A DNA stretch of 64,000 bases from the NCBI GenBank assembly GCA_018806915.1, contig JAGKQI010000093.1, forward strand, positions 930,001 to 994,000, in the 5' to 3' direction. Source of the stretch: Phytophthora colocasiae (Eukaryota; Oomycota; Peronosporomycetes; Peronosporales; Peronosporaceae). The first letter of the stretch is position 1, and every line of letters begins with the position of its first letter. The notes under the pieces were generated by a model that saw only the letters and a list, made by a program, of their open reading frames with translations, had not been told where the DNA came from and searched no databases. Positions 1-11,563 of the stretch are shown here, piece after piece. Made by a program: the position numbers and the translations under genes.

Positions 1-513
1 CCACCGAACCCGATACTGTTGTACGCATGCAACAGTATCAACGACGACGACGTCGCCGCTGAGGTTGTCCTTGAGTCTCCGACTCAAAGCCGCGACTACT
101 ATATCGGACTCTTCCATGAGCTCCGATATTATGCAGCGAAGAAGACTTCGCGCAAAAGCAAAGTGCCAGAGTGGCAGGCACTTTGTCAGTCGTGGAACGC
201 CTTTGTTGATAACTTCAACAAAGACCCGAAGGCGTATCGCGCGTCTCGACTCGCGATCGCTACTACACTTACACTATACATGGTAAATGTGAACGCCTCC
301 ATGATTAGTCCATGGAAGCGGGGATCCCATGTGCCGTTCCGTTTGGCACATTCTGCCTGTGTTGCCAGCCCTTGGCAACACGTCTCACCGAAAGTGATCT
401 CCTGGGGTACACGATTGTCCGTGTACCCGATCACATCAAGGAGCTCCGTGGTCGTATTGTGCCGCGCGAAGCTCCGAGTGCTGTGGCTAACCGCAGCACT
501 CCTCGTGCAGGGT

Positions 514-3500
514 TTACCCCTGCAAGTTATGATGGGCTTCGTACGCCATCACTATTTCCGGAACGTCCTCCATCAGGACGTTCCCCGGCTCCCATGTATC
601 TTGCTGGGGAGGAAATCCTCTCCAACGAATACGAAAACGAACCCCTTGAGAGTTCGTTCTCTTATGAGCCACGATCCGCTCCACAATCCAGCGGATCGCT
701 CCACGCGCGTCGCGCAACGGCGGCGGAGGGGGTGTGAACACTCCCTCCGCATGATCAACGCTATGACCATGACGATCGTGCCCTGCACGATCGAGTTGCT
801 GCGCTGGAGCAGACACAGAGCGCTGAGATAGCGGCTCTGAAGCAGGAGGTTCGTGTCCTCCGTGCTGAGGTCTGCGAGGCAGCTCAGACTGCCTCGAACC
901 TCTCGTCCGGTCTCGGGACGAGTGAACCAGCTTGTCGACCGTGTCGACGGTCTCGAGAAGGCCTTCCAGGCCTCTCGCACTCCAGTCGGACTACCAACCC
1001 TAGGTAGTCCGTGCTGCACGTACGGCTTCAACCGCCCGACGTAGAAGGTCGGGTGGAGCCTCATGCTGGACGATATGTCCAGCCGGTACGCGTTGCTGTG
1101 CCGTTCAAGTACCTTGAACGGCCTAATGAATCTTGGAGCAAGCTTGCTTGCTCCAAAATCAGACACTGCATGTTTAGGCAGGTTTTGTGTAGCTAACAAA
1201 ACTAATGAACCCACTTTGAATTCATTTATGTTGCCCCTACCAACATTATCAGCGTTCAGCTTCTGTCGATCGACAGAAGCTGCGATAGCATCCTGGGCAT
1301 ACCGTTTGACGGCTTGTCTTCGCTGGACAAAGTCTAGCGCACCCGAGCTGAATCCTTTCAGCTTGTCGCAGCAGGCCCTGCCTGCTCACTATCATCTCTC
1401 ATGTCTGTGCCCGGCACAGACATCGCGCGCTCGTTCCTGCTCGAACGAGGCGTCGCACGCGTCACCGCAGCTGATATCGTGCTTCTATCAGATGCTTTCT
1501 GCGGTTGTTCGGACGCAACCGTAGATCCTCCCCCACTTAAGGAGGAAGCTACCCCACCGAGCATGCTCGGCAATCGTGAATGCCTCATGGCGTTCACGTA
1601 GAACGGTGTATGCCCTGTCGAGGCATGCACCGAGTTGTTGATGGCAAACTCTGCCATCGGCAAGCACTCGCCCCAGTGCGGGAACGAGTGAGCGTAGCTC
1701 TTCAGCGTGTCAACCATGACACGTTCGGTCTGCCCGTCCGTCTGCGGATGATCCGCAGTCGACATTGACAGTTGTGAACCAAAAAGTGTAAACACTTCTT
1801 GCTAGAACCGCGCTGTGAAGCGTGGATCACGATCCGACACAATGTCGAGCGGCATGCCATGGTGTTTGAACACCATGTCAACAAACAGTCGCGCAGTCTG
1901 CGCGGCTGTAACAGTAGCCGGGACGGCAGCATGATGAACCATCTTGCTGAATCTGTCCGCAAAGACAACGATGCCCGTCCTCCCTTGCTGTCAGGCGGAA
2001 GACCGAAGACAAAGTCCATGGACATGGGCTGCCAACACTCCGACGGAGTCGGTAGTGATTGAACAGGAGCCTGCGAGAACTGCGCAGGCTTCACGCGTTG
2101 ACAAACCTCGCAAGCATGTACGTACTTGCGCACCCACTTGTACTGGTGGTGCCAGTAGAAGCCACGCGTGAGAAGAGTGTATGTCTTCTCACGACCAGGA
2201 TGCCCTGCCGTAGGGGCATCGTGATACTCGAACATGATCTTCAATCGGAGGTCATGATCATTCGGAACGACAATGCGATCCGCATTGTCGTCTACTGCAC
2301 TGTGCAACAGTAGGCCTTCGTGTACACGATAGCGGTGTACACGAGCTCGAAGATGAGGGGTTAGCTTCCGACGTGCCACGTCGGAAGGTGCTGCGAGGAA
2401 CTCCAGCAGCCCCTTCGCGTCTGCATCCCTTGCATACGCGTTCTTCACGTCGTCAATCAACGTTGACGACGGCACACTTGTCCTCACGACGCCAACTGCG
2501 TTGGCGTCGACCGTCTCCGCGTAGTCAGGTCGGCGCGATATCGCGTTGGCCACTACATTGAGTCTTCCGGGTTTGTACTCCACCCGGAAGTTGTACTCCG
2601 CGAAGAAGGACAACCATCTCGCCAGATGTGCGGCGACTTAATCGCCTTTCGCAATGATGCGTGGTCTGTATAGACCACGAACGGTCTACTCTCAAGTAGA
2701 TACACTCGGAACTTTGCGAGTGCATACTTCATGGCAAGGAGCTCCTTGTCATGTACGGGGTAGTTGCGCTCAGCTGGCTTCAGCTGACGCGATTGATAGT
2801 AGACCACACGATCACGCCCTTCGTGATCGTGTTGCATCAATGCACATCCGACCGTAAAGTCGGATGCATCGCACACTACGTGGAATGGAAGATCTTGGTC
2901 CGCCACGGCCAAGATCGGCGCTTCAGTCAAGCCCTGCTTGACTGCACCGAATGCATCCTCGCACTCGGACGTCCAAATCCACTCAGCTTCTTTCTTAAGA
3001 AGCTGTGACGACGGGCGAATCTTGCCCGCATAGTTGTCTACGTACTTGCACAAGTACGTGGCAAGCCCAATGAACTGCCTCAGTTCCTTCACATTGGATG
3101 GCGTGGGCCATTCATTGATCACTCTGACCTTCTCTGGGTCAGGGCGCACGCCGTCTTTCCCCACGAGACACCCAGCACGGGTATCTCGCTCGCCTCAAAA
3201 GATACACATCTTCAGGTTTGCATAGAACTTATATTTCCCTCATAAGCTATAGCAGCTTCCGGAGATGCACCTTGTGCATCTCAATGTCCGTCTTCCCGTT
3301 CACGGCCCCGCTGTGGACGAACACGTCGTCGAGTAACTCGGTGCGAAGTCGCGCACCGAGCGCAATAGATGTGTCACGCATCTATTGAACGTTGCAGGGG
3401 CGTTCTTAAGCCCCTGTGGCATGACAAGCCACTCCCAAAGCATACCGCTTGGAGTGCTTACCGCAGTGAGAGGGATACCCCTCTCACGCATGAGGATCTG

Positions 3501-5546
3501 ATAGAATCCATCACGCAGATCTAGAGCACTGAAGACAGTGCTCAAGGTCATCGAATCGATGATACCATCTTTTCGCGGTATCGGCGTCTGCGCCGGTATC
3601 GTCGCATCGTTCAACTTGTTGTACGCATGAACGATGCGCCAGCCGCCCTGTGGTTTCTTAACACAGAACGTTGGGGCACTGTGCGGGGACTTTGATTCCC
3701 GCACTTGACCTGCAAGGCGACGACTTTCAAAGAAGTCGTCGATCGCTTGAACGTGTTCACGCGGCAGTGGCCACTACCGTGTAACACAGTACTTCGTGCC
3801 TGGCACGAGATCAATCTCGTGCTGTACGCCCTTGTCCTTCGGAAGCTCCGAAGGAATCTCGTCCGGGAGTACATCCTTGTACTCCCGCAGAACTTCGTAG
3901 TAGGGACTCGACCTCAACGAGTCCCAACTCTGCTCTTCGAAGCGCTGCTTCTTAGTCTTCGCACTGAGGGAGTCATCACCCTCAGAGATCCCATCGACGA
4001 CGAGCTGCTTCAGCTCTTCGGCTTCGCGATCCACTCTCTCGACATCCGAGAGAATGCAAATTTGTTCGATGCGCCCATCGTACAAGTCCCGCCCTAAGCG
4101 CTTCCAACTCATCGTTGGAAGTGCGGTCAACGCCGACGCACACGTCGGCGGATTCTCCAACCGCATCCTCTGGTACTGTAACCTAGTACCAGTACGTGTC
4201 AAGACGTTCAACGTCTCGACACTCGGTGTCTGCACTGCAGATACACCCGTCTCAGTCCCTGACTGAGACTCGCGCAGCTCCCTGAGCTTGCCGCGAAGGT
4301 CTACCATAGAGCCCGGCTCCAGGTGCTCCACGTCCAAGGCATCTCACCTTGGACAGGACGTTATCGCAATCGTCAGCGGATTTCTTCCGCTGACTCGCAC
4401 TATCAAGCCCGGCTTGAGTGCCACTTATCGCGTGCAGCGCCGCTGCACGGGGTTGTTTGGGTGCTGGGCGTTTGCAACCGCCAGCACCTCTTGCCGCGCA
4501 GTCGGTTCCCTGAACCGCTGCGCCTCCATCCGCTCCCGGAGCGGATGAAGCAACCGTCCCGGAGTCGACGTGCTCTCGCTAGCTTCCAGCGCTAGCGAGT
4601 GTTCGCTTGTACACGTATCGTCAGCTCCCAGAGCTGACGCACGATCGCTAGTTCCCGGAACTTGCAGCGAGTGTTCGCTTGTACACGTATCGTCAGCTCC
4701 CAGAGCTGACGCACGATCGCTAGTTCCCGGAACTTGCAGCGAGTGTTCGCTTGTACACGTATTGTCAGCTCCCAGAGCTGACGCACGATCGCTAGTTCCC
4801 GGAACTTGCAGCGAGTGTTCGCCTGTACACGCATCATCAGCTCCCGGAGCTGATGCACGATCTCTAGTTCCCAGAACTAGCAGCGACGCGCCAGTGGCGT
4901 CAGCTCCCAGAGCTGACGCACGCCTTTCGGTTCCCCGAATTTTATTTTCTTCGTCAACTCCCAGAGTCGACGCGACGTCGTCGGCGCGACCTTTGGAGGC
5001 TTGAAGTACCTCCAAGGATACCGGTAATACCGGTATTTTACCTTCTCTCAGGTGAATCGCATTCACCTGACCATCACTCATGTGACAAACATCATTCAGA
5101 TGTTTATGCGTCAGGTGATTCACATTCACCTGACCATCACTCATGTGACCGCGACCCTTCGGCTCAGATTTCTGAGTCGACACACATTTTCTCCCAACGA
5201 CTTCCTGAGTCGCTGGCGGTCGCCGGCGGCGATCGGAGGCAGCGGCGGCCGCTGCCGCCTCAACTGGGGATCCACATGCACCGGCCGGTGCATGTGCAGC
5301 ACTGACAGGGCCATCGCTCTCTGTCGCGCATGCGTTGTTGAAGCGTACGAGCGTACGCTTCTCCCAGTTGATCACCGGGTCATGCCGTGCAAGCCACGGC
5401 ATGCCTAATACCAAGTCGAACTTATCGTCTAGATAAAAGAGGATAAGGTCTTCTACAAACGTTCTTCGTTTGTAAGAGAAGCGCACACGGACCACGCGCT
5501 TCTCACTCCTTACGGTGGCACCTGTTGCCAACCGCACCTCCAACAC
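514..5546 (-). pseudogene. Gypsy Pol polyprotein (protease, RT, RNase H, integrase, chromodomain), frameshifted
   Basis: Pol of the Gypsy element, read from 5546 down. The protease is near 5640-5380; its active-site LVDS lies in one frame and the following SNNFVRQ in another. A low-complexity linker with 72-bp tandem repeats follows (4595-4882). RT is at 3870-3300: PQGLKNAPATFNRC is clear, but the frame is lost exactly at the catalytic motif, where PSY is followed by the DDVF codons out of frame near 3330. RNase H (VVCDASDFTVGCALMQ, YTDHASLR) is at 3160-2640. Integrase has the HPGREKTYTLLTRGFYWHH zinc-binding region near 2160 and HPQTDGQTERV near 1740. The C-terminal chromodomain (ERIVAHKRTNSQ, FRIRWRGFPPQQDTWEP) is at 700-520; such domains steer integration to chosen chromatin. 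At least four frame changes are visible. Homology is certain; function is lost in this copy unless the breaks are assembly errors. Confidence 0.9.
4595..4882. repeat. 72-bp tandem repeat, about four units, inside Gypsy Pol linker
   Basis: Units begin at 4595, 4667, 4739 and 4811 (GCGAGTGTTCGC at each start). The period of 72 bp equals 24 codons, so the reading frame is kept. The minus-strand translation repeats a unit rich in Ser, Ala, Gly and Asp (for example ASALGADDTCTSEHS). Each unit contains short hairpins, for example arms 4620-4627 and 4631-4638 (GTCAGCTC / GAGCTGAC). The unit count probably varies between copies. Confidence 0.9.
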
Positions 5547-6503
5547 ACCGCGAGGCGTGTCGGTCTCTTCGAAGTCAAGGCTTCGAAGACTTCCCTGTCG
5601 AACAAAGTTGTTCGACGCGAGTCCACTAGGGCACGAAGAGAGTTTGCTCTCTTCAACATCACGTTCAGGATGATAAGGCCTGGCTTGTCATCTTGCACTT
5701 TAGCTTGACGCCGGCTAAACTCCTCTTGCATCGCAAGGCTGATCGCCTCCTCGAGAGTATTCGGATACTCTCGGGAGAGATACGTTTTGACGGGACCATC
5801 TCTTAGTCCCTTCATGAACGTGACGACCCTTCATGAACGTGACGACCTTGGTCGCCTCGTCGACCGGGTTGGCCACTATGTTCGATACCAAGTATCGAGC
5901 ACGCTGGGCAAAGGTGTGAACATCATCCTTGCCCTGCTGCAGATCGAGAAACTCCGCTCTCGATCTGAACTCGTTCTTCGGAGGCTCAAACGCAAGCTTG
6001 AGTTCCTTCTTGAACTCCTCGTACGTGCTGAAGCACGTAGGATCCGAGAGTCGGCGCCCATAGGCCCAACTGCTCACACGTCCGCCAAGACATGACATGG
6101 TGAACGCGACCATAGACATCGGATCGACGATACGTCAAGCCGCAACGGCTGTGTCGAGTTCGGCAAGCCAACGAAGGAGGGTCTCGTCCTCCTTCCCCGT
6201 GTAGGTACTCACGTGGAGTTTCAACGACTCCACGCGTGGCTTCGGAGAAGACACCGAGGCAGAAACATCTCGTTGCTCCTTAACAATGTACCCCAGAGCA
6301 ACACCATGTTGCTCTGTCGGCGATAGCGTACGAAGCATCGTCGCTACCGCCGCCTCTCCAATGACTTGCGAGAGTCTTTGGAGAGCCTCCCACTCTGGGT
6401 CCGACAGGTTGGCACAGTCCGTGCGCGTCACGGACATGTGTGGGGTCCCAGTGGATCCCTGATCCATTGGGGAGTTCTCGACCCCGCATTCGTATGACTC
6501 CAT
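5510..6503 (-). pseudogene. Gypsy Gag, broken
   Basis: Gag of the Gypsy element, starting at the ATG at 6503 (MESYECGVENS). The first frame runs to 6135. It contains the region LHVSTYTGKEDETLLRWLAE, which resembles the start of retrotransposon Gag domains. The next frame, about 6119-5715, continues with VSSWAYGRR, YEEFKKELKLAFEPP and AEFLDLQQGKDDVHTFAQRA, the usual Gag core leading into the protease. The frame changes near 6130. A 19-bp tandem duplication at 5808-5845 changes it again. I see no zinc knuckle; the sequence passes into the protease region near 5640. Gag would form the particle that packages the element RNA. Confidence 0.8.
5808..5845. repeat. 19-bp tandem duplication in Gag
   Basis: The unit CCCTTCATGAACGTGACGA occurs at 5808-5826 and again directly at 5827-5845. 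Nineteen is not a multiple of three, so this shifts the Gag frame. It could be replication slippage or an assembly error. Confidence 0.9.
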
Positions 6504-6540
6504 ACGAACGAACTGCAGTCGGTCGTGGTACGGACTACAA

Positions 6541-6550
6541 AGTGCTACCA
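6541..6550 (-). other. Gypsy primer-binding site
   Basis: The minus strand reads TGGTAGCACT two bases after a possible LTR end (TTACA). TGGTAGCA pairs with a tRNA 3' end of the form TGCTACCA, as in initiator methionine tRNAs. Position and spacing fit a primer site for minus-strand synthesis. The exact LTR boundary could not be confirmed because the second LTR is outside the window. Confidence 0.5.
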
Positions 6551-6552
6551 GG

Positions 6553-6625
6553 TGTAATGGGTCTACTTAGACCCACTAGGTGGCGTACACGTGTATGAGG
6601 AAGCGTGCAAGTATAATACACTTAA
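6553..6625 (-). repeat. Part of Gypsy 5' LTR left of the piggyBac insertion
   Basis: Starts (plus strand) TGTAATGGG directly beyond the primer site and runs to the TTAA at 6622-6625, where the piggyBac element enters. It holds the hairpin TGGGTCTA / TAGACCCA (6558-6565, 6568-6575), in the same style as the Gypsy interior. Confidence 0.45.
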
Positions 6626-6639
6626 CCCCTCCAAACCGG
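6626..6639 (+). repeat. piggyBac 1 left TIR
   Basis: CCCCTCCAAACCGG, a perfect inverted match to 12083-12096, directly after TTAA. Confidence 0.95.
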
Positions 6640-6705
6640 TGTGCTGCATAAGGCAGCATTACGATTCTGCTTATGCTGCATTAATGCAACATAAGCAAAA
6701 ATAGA
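6640..6705. promoter_or_regulatory. Left subterminal repeats of piggyBac 1 (TGCTGCAT motifs)
   Basis: Contains GTGCTGCATAAGGCAGCAT and TTATGCTGCATTAATGCA, so at least three copies of TGCTGCAT or its complement in 60 bp. Similar motifs recur at 11900-12066. Subterminal repeats of this kind are usual transposase binding sites. From 6706 to the transposase start at 6979 I see only presumed promoter DNA. Confidence 0.6.
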
Positions 6706-6978
6706 CTTGGAGTTTGTATGGAGTGTATCGTCCCATGTCAAGAGGCATACAAACTTTAAGAGAAACTAAGACTCGTTTCTGTTCATTGGCGATCCTGTAC
6801 CATCTCTGGAACGGGAGGGGTAGGGCGGAATATTTAGACTTTCAAAAAGGCTGTTCGAGAGGTATCCGCAGATCGCGCTCCCCGATCATGACATTGGTAA
6901 GGTTTTGGATGCCGACATTGCCCACCGCCACTCATTTCAGATTTTTCGCGCGCCAGGACCTCAAGCAGACCAAGAGCG

Positions 6979-9900
6979 ATGTCGCGGCGTAACGTCGTGC
7001 CTGTCCAGGAGGTCACGGCACACGACCTGAACTTCAGGTCCGTATGGCGGGAGCTGAAGGGCGAAGGGTGGTACAGAAAGCCCCCACCAAGGAGAAGCCT
7101 GGACGATCGCTATCGCTACGTGCCGCCGGGCGGAAGCATGGACGGCGTCAAAGGAACGGACTTCTTTCTCGGGGAGCAAGAGGTTTTGGAGTTCTACGCC
7201 AAAGGTAAGATTAGTTGACGTGTGTGTGACTCGTGCTGGCTATCTAACATTACTGATGATGAGTACAGGGCTGCGGGACCGAGCTCAAACCCGCCAGCCA
7301 TCGCTCCAAGAAGCCGCTGACGCCCAACTTGCTGCTGCGGCCGCTCTGGCTGAGAGAACACACGGCCCCATGATCGAGGCCGCTGCTGCCCGTGAGCGAA
7401 ATAGCACTGCAGACGCGCCTGTGGAACCTGCAGAAGCGCCGATGGATCCATCTACACCAGTTCTGCCCCAACGGCAAAGCCGTGTACGACGCTCTCTGTG
7501 TCTACCAGAGTCAACTGCTGCTGAGACCCCGTCTCGGTCGTCCCAGCGCCAAAGGTCCCCACTGATCGCGACTTCTCCTCACGTCGAGAATAGCGCCGAA
7601 ATGGACGATGACGTGGACTCTGTAGAGTCTGTTGACACCGCCAATCAATCCGTGCAGTCTGAGGACGATGACGAAGAGTCAGCGTACGTTGCCACGCCTA
7701 CTCCAAGCGAGACCCCCCTTTATGCTGACGACTCTATGCAAGTGAGAAGTGGTGATGAACGCGGTAGGGAGCATGTTGTGCTGCATATTGTGTTGCATGT
7801 CGTGCTGCATATTGTGTTGCATGTCGTGCTGCATATTTTTTTTTATAAAAAATAATTGTGCTGTATTTTTATCTGACATGGTACCGTGTGATCTGTAGAT
7901 GAGGGCGGTGACCAAGAAAGCTCTACTCTTGGATCACAGCTGATTGCCGACAACGAAGATTCATTGAATGAGGTTGGTAATGAAGAAGACAATGCAGACT
8001 ATGGAGCCATGGAGTCCGGTGATGATGCAGAAAAAGATGACATTGCCGATGAAGATGATCCTGACGGTGCTCAAGAAGGATATTACCTACCGGACGATGA
8101 TGACGACCTAGAAATCACCGAGAGCGAGATTGCTGCTGAAGTATTATTTGCGGAAAAGTTTCTCGACAGCTTTGGGGGTGCGGATGAAGTGCTTGCTGGG
8201 AATTTGAAGAACACTGTCTTGCGAGATATGGCAGTTAATGGTTGGGAGGCCGTTGAGGAACCCGACACACATGACCACATGATGATGCCGTACGAGCCCG
8301 TGGACAACACAAGCAGTTATCCTGGTTTGCGTCAAGGTTACTCCGGTCCTACAGCTGAAGCTCTTCGAAATGCTGACTCCCCAGTAGCGTTGTTTTTCTT
8401 TTTCTTGCCGGTGGTGCTGTGGCAGCACATTGCAGTGTGCTCAAATCAGTATCACCGGGAGATGCTTCCCCTACGTGTCGACGAGACGTATAAGCGCTAC
8501 CGGCGCAAGCAGCGCTTGAACCCAGACCTGCCAAAGAAAACCAAGCGCGATATACGGCATGATCTGGAAGGTATGAAGCCTATACACCCCCACGAGTTGT
8601 GCCGTTTTGTGGGACTCCTTATTGCTCGTACAATCGCCCCAAACCGCGAAAAGTTGGCGAACCATTGGAAGATCACAGATGAGGGTGCCATTTCGAGAGG
8701 CGCTTTCGGCTCTGTACTGCGGCGTGACCGCTTCATGGAGATATCACGGAATCTCCACTTCAACCCAAACGATGACCCGCGGGCTCGCACAGACAGAGCC
8801 TGGAAAATTCGCAAGGTCGTAGAGGTATTGCAGCGGACATTTGCGCGTGGGTATGTGGCACCTGCGCACTTGGCGTTTGACGAAGCGATTCTCCCTGAGC
8901 CGGTCCTCGTTCAACAAGATGAGAGTGTACATGAAAGACAAGCCTCATCGGTGGGGTACCAAGCTCTTCATGTTGTGCAGTGCCGTGACGGCTTACTGCA
9001 TCCGGTACGTTTTTTTTTACGTCGTTGATTTTCTTATGCTGCACAATGCGACTTATACTTACATATATTGTTTCTGTTTATCTGCATACATGCAGCTTTG
9101 AAGTGTACTGTGGGAAGAAAGAGCACTCCAGCGATGCACACAAGACTGACATGCAGTCAGGACCGGCAGCTGTCGTCAGAAACCTTTAGCGGTGTTCGGA
9201 CCCGAGGCACGAAGGCTAGGCATGCGCCTGGTTGTCGTTGACCGGTTTTACACGTCAGTGGCGTTGGCTATCCAGCTACTTCTCATGGGGTTCTATTGCG
9301 TCGGTACCATCATGACGAATCGCTTAGGGTACTGCAAAGCTGTTGTGGAGAAAAAGAAGTCACGTCCAGCCTCGATACCTCGTGGCTCATTCAAAATGGC
9401 TCGTTCTAAGCTAGTGACGAACATGGCAGCTATCAGTTGGTGGGATTCCCGGCCGGTTCACTTCCTGTGCACTGGAGGTAGTCTCGATATCGATCGGGTT
9501 ATTCGTCAAGACGGTGCGACGCAGGTGGAAGTGCCGTGCCCTCGGGTGGTGAAGGATTACCACGCCTTCATGGGAGGCGTGGACGTCCATGACCAGCTGC
9601 GCTTGCAGCGTTACTCGCTGCAAAGAGCTTTGCGCTTCCGCAAGTACTATAAGTCGCTGGTGCTAGGCCTGATTGACCTAGCAATTGTCAATGGATACAT
9701 AGTTCACAAGGCCTACCACAAGCACAAGACATCGCGCCCCCTCAGTCACGTAAAGTACATGAAAAAACTGCATTTGCAGCTCTGCCAACTGCAGTCCAGC
9801 GATATGTACGAAGGCAACACGTTTGGAATCCAGCAACCAGCCACCCCCAGCACACCAGCGCCTCCCGTACCCCCCGCAGCAGAAGAAGTACATGTTCCCC

Positions 9901-10271
9901 AGCAGCTGGAAAAATGGCGCGACCAGACCACCCAGAGGAAACGACGTCAACGCGCTTGCAAGGTGTGCTCCTATCTGCATCCAGATGGTGTGCGCGCCGC
10001 AACAAGCAAGTTTTGCTGTCGCTCTTGCAACAAAACGGGTCCTATCTACCTGTGCATGAAGCCGCGTCGCAAGATTCGCGAGATCTCGATGACGTGCTGG
10101 GATATCTGGCACCGAGAGTGGTTGAATGGTAGTCTTGCTCCTGTCGACACTGGAAGAACGATTCGTGTGCGTCGCGAAGACGATATGGAGATGAGTGAGA
10201 CGCCGACAGCTCCTGCTACACCGGCTACCCCGGCTAGCAAGAGACGCCGCACTACGCACGATGCTGCATAA
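6979..10271 (+). pseudogene. piggyBac transposase 1, four exons, two frameshifts
   Basis: Catalyses excision and insertion at TTAA. Exons fit GT-AG rules: 6979-7204 (start MSRRNVVPV), 7269-7763 (low-complexity, acidic), 7899-9004 and 9096-10271. The RNase H-like core has three aspartates at the expected places: FDEAIL near 8880, VVVDRFYTSVALA near 9235 and MGGVDVHDQL near 9580. The C-terminus is a Cys/His-rich finger (CKVCSYLHPDG, FCCRSCNKTG) typical of piggyBac. The frame is lost twice: near 8895, between FDEAILP and SRSSFNK (about one extra base), and near 9187 (about one missing base). Each side of each break matches the family well. It is therefore either a very young pseudogene or an intact gene with two assembly errors. 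It is only remotely similar to the transposase at 52801-55647. Confidence 0.85.
7778..7837. repeat. 24-bp tandem repeat in transposase intron 2
   Basis: The units at 7778-7801 and 7802-7825 are identical, and a half unit follows. Each contains GTGCTGCATATTG, the same TGCTGCAT core found at the element ends. It lies in the intron 7764-7898. Confidence 0.85.
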
Positions 10272-10495
10272 GTAATAAGCATTTGGTATAGTTTGTTCAA
10301 ATGATTTGCCACTTTTCAACTTAACGGATTCCCTGTTGCTGTTGCCGTGCCAACTGTCCATTTGGTATAGTTTGTTCAAGTGATTTGCCACTATTCAACT
10401 TGAGCTGCTAAAGGAAACTTACAGAAGCATTCAACATTGAGCTGGATCTAAAGGCGAGACCATGCTACACGATACACTTGTTCAAAGATGGTATT

Positions 10496-11563
10496 TCAGT
10501 TAGCATTACGTTTGTATATCCACATGTTCGACGTTGACGTCCAACTGACTGGGACAGCTAACACTTTCCACAGCTTCCATCGTGCACAAAACACTGCTCG
10601 ACAAGATGCCTGATGCCTCGGACATATTTGTTCGCCAAATATAACCACTCGCGCATTCTCATGCAGGCCTAGCTGTTCTTCAATCTGGATCTTGGCACTG
10701 TCTTCAAAAAGGCGATGGTGCGCTAAAATTACGGTTGCTTGACTAAATGGTCCCTCGAAAGCAAGCAGCACGGTGCTAGCGTCTCCAGGAAGTAAATGTA
10801 CCTTCGTGTGATAGTTTTGCATCAGCAAGTCCTTCTCCATTAGCTCTATTCCACGAAAGAGTACTTCGTCTCGCACTTCGATACCGTAGCATTCGGATGC
10901 TGGGGTCTGTAAAGCTACTTGAGCAACCACATTACCAAGACCGCAACCAACGTCGAGGAATACATCGTGCGTTTCAATATCTCCAATAGCTTCAATCACA
11001 GCTGCCACTCCGGCGGAAGTATTTCACCAGCGTTAAGGTGTCGTTTTCCAGATTTTTGGCGAATATCTGCCTTCCTCACTGGTGCAAACAGGCGTTCAAC
11101 GGCTTGCATTGCTGCATCAGGGGTCATTACCCCAGGACCAGCACCACCTACATCTTCCCCATCAGCATATTCATGACCTTCTCCCACCCCAGCACCAGCA
11201 GCGCCGTCGCCGTCGCCGCCTTCTCCCACTCCAGCACCAGCAGCGCCGTCACCGTCGCCGCCTTCTCCCTCCACCACCAGCAGCGCCGTCACCGTCGCCG
11301 CCTTCTTCCACACCAGTAACGCCTGATGCGCCTTGTGTCGTAGCACACTTGAAAAAAAAGCATGGGGGGAAGTCCGCGAGAGAGCTACCGTAGGTATTCT
11401 TCATCAGTGCGTGAAGGCGCCAACGAAGGTCCGCAGCGGAGTGCTTCGCGCACCTCATCCTGCGACGCACATCAGACCACGATATACGCGAACCACGCCG
11501 TTCATACACAGCGGCCAGCTGCACAAGCCTCTTGTCTTGACCGACTGAAAATTTTGATCGCAT
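10496..11563 (-). pseudogene. SANT/Myb domain plus DOT1-like methyltransferase, piggyBac 1 cargo, frameshifted
   Basis: Starts at the ATG at 11563. The first 65 residues form a SANT/Myb-like domain (DKRLVQLAAVYERRG, ISWSDVRRRM, then ADFPPCFF). A Gly/Asp/Ala repeat linker follows, where about two bases are missing in one repeat unit near 11270 and the frame shifts. The second half is a class I methyltransferase of the DOT1 family: LNAGEILPP, VFLDVGCGLGNVVAQVA (SAM-binding motif I) and YGIEVRDEV (acidic residue after strand 2). A further one-base break lies near 11008, just before the SAM motif. Known DOT1 enzymes methylate histone H3 Lys79. The usual NNF-type motif is replaced here by LAHHRLFED, which questions activity. 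The same two-domain architecture occurs in the other piggyBac element (49981-51364). The gene is convergent to the transposase. Confidence 0.75.

Larger units (their letters stand above)
1..6625 (-). mobile_element. Ty3/Gypsy retrotransposon with chromodomain integrase, decayed
   Basis: On the minus strand the order from high to low coordinate is LTR fragment, primer site, Gag, protease, reverse transcriptase, RNase H, integrase, chromodomain. This is the Ty3/Gypsy (chromovirus) order. The 3' LTR is not recognisable and probably lies left of position 1. The probable 5' LTR begins at 6553 and is interrupted at 6622-6625 by a piggyBac element; it seems to resume at 12101. Every domain is recognisable but reading frames change several times, so the copy is inactive as written. 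The striking feature is a very high density of short inverted repeats through the whole length (see findings). The stretch 1-513, beyond the integrase stop, holds no gene I recognise but does hold such hairpins, for example arms 12-21 and 30-39. Confidence 0.9.

Noticed and set aside
19..831. Plus-strand open frames over the Gypsy left part
   Set aside because: They are antisense to the chromodomain-integrase and arise from palindromic, stop-poor sequence.
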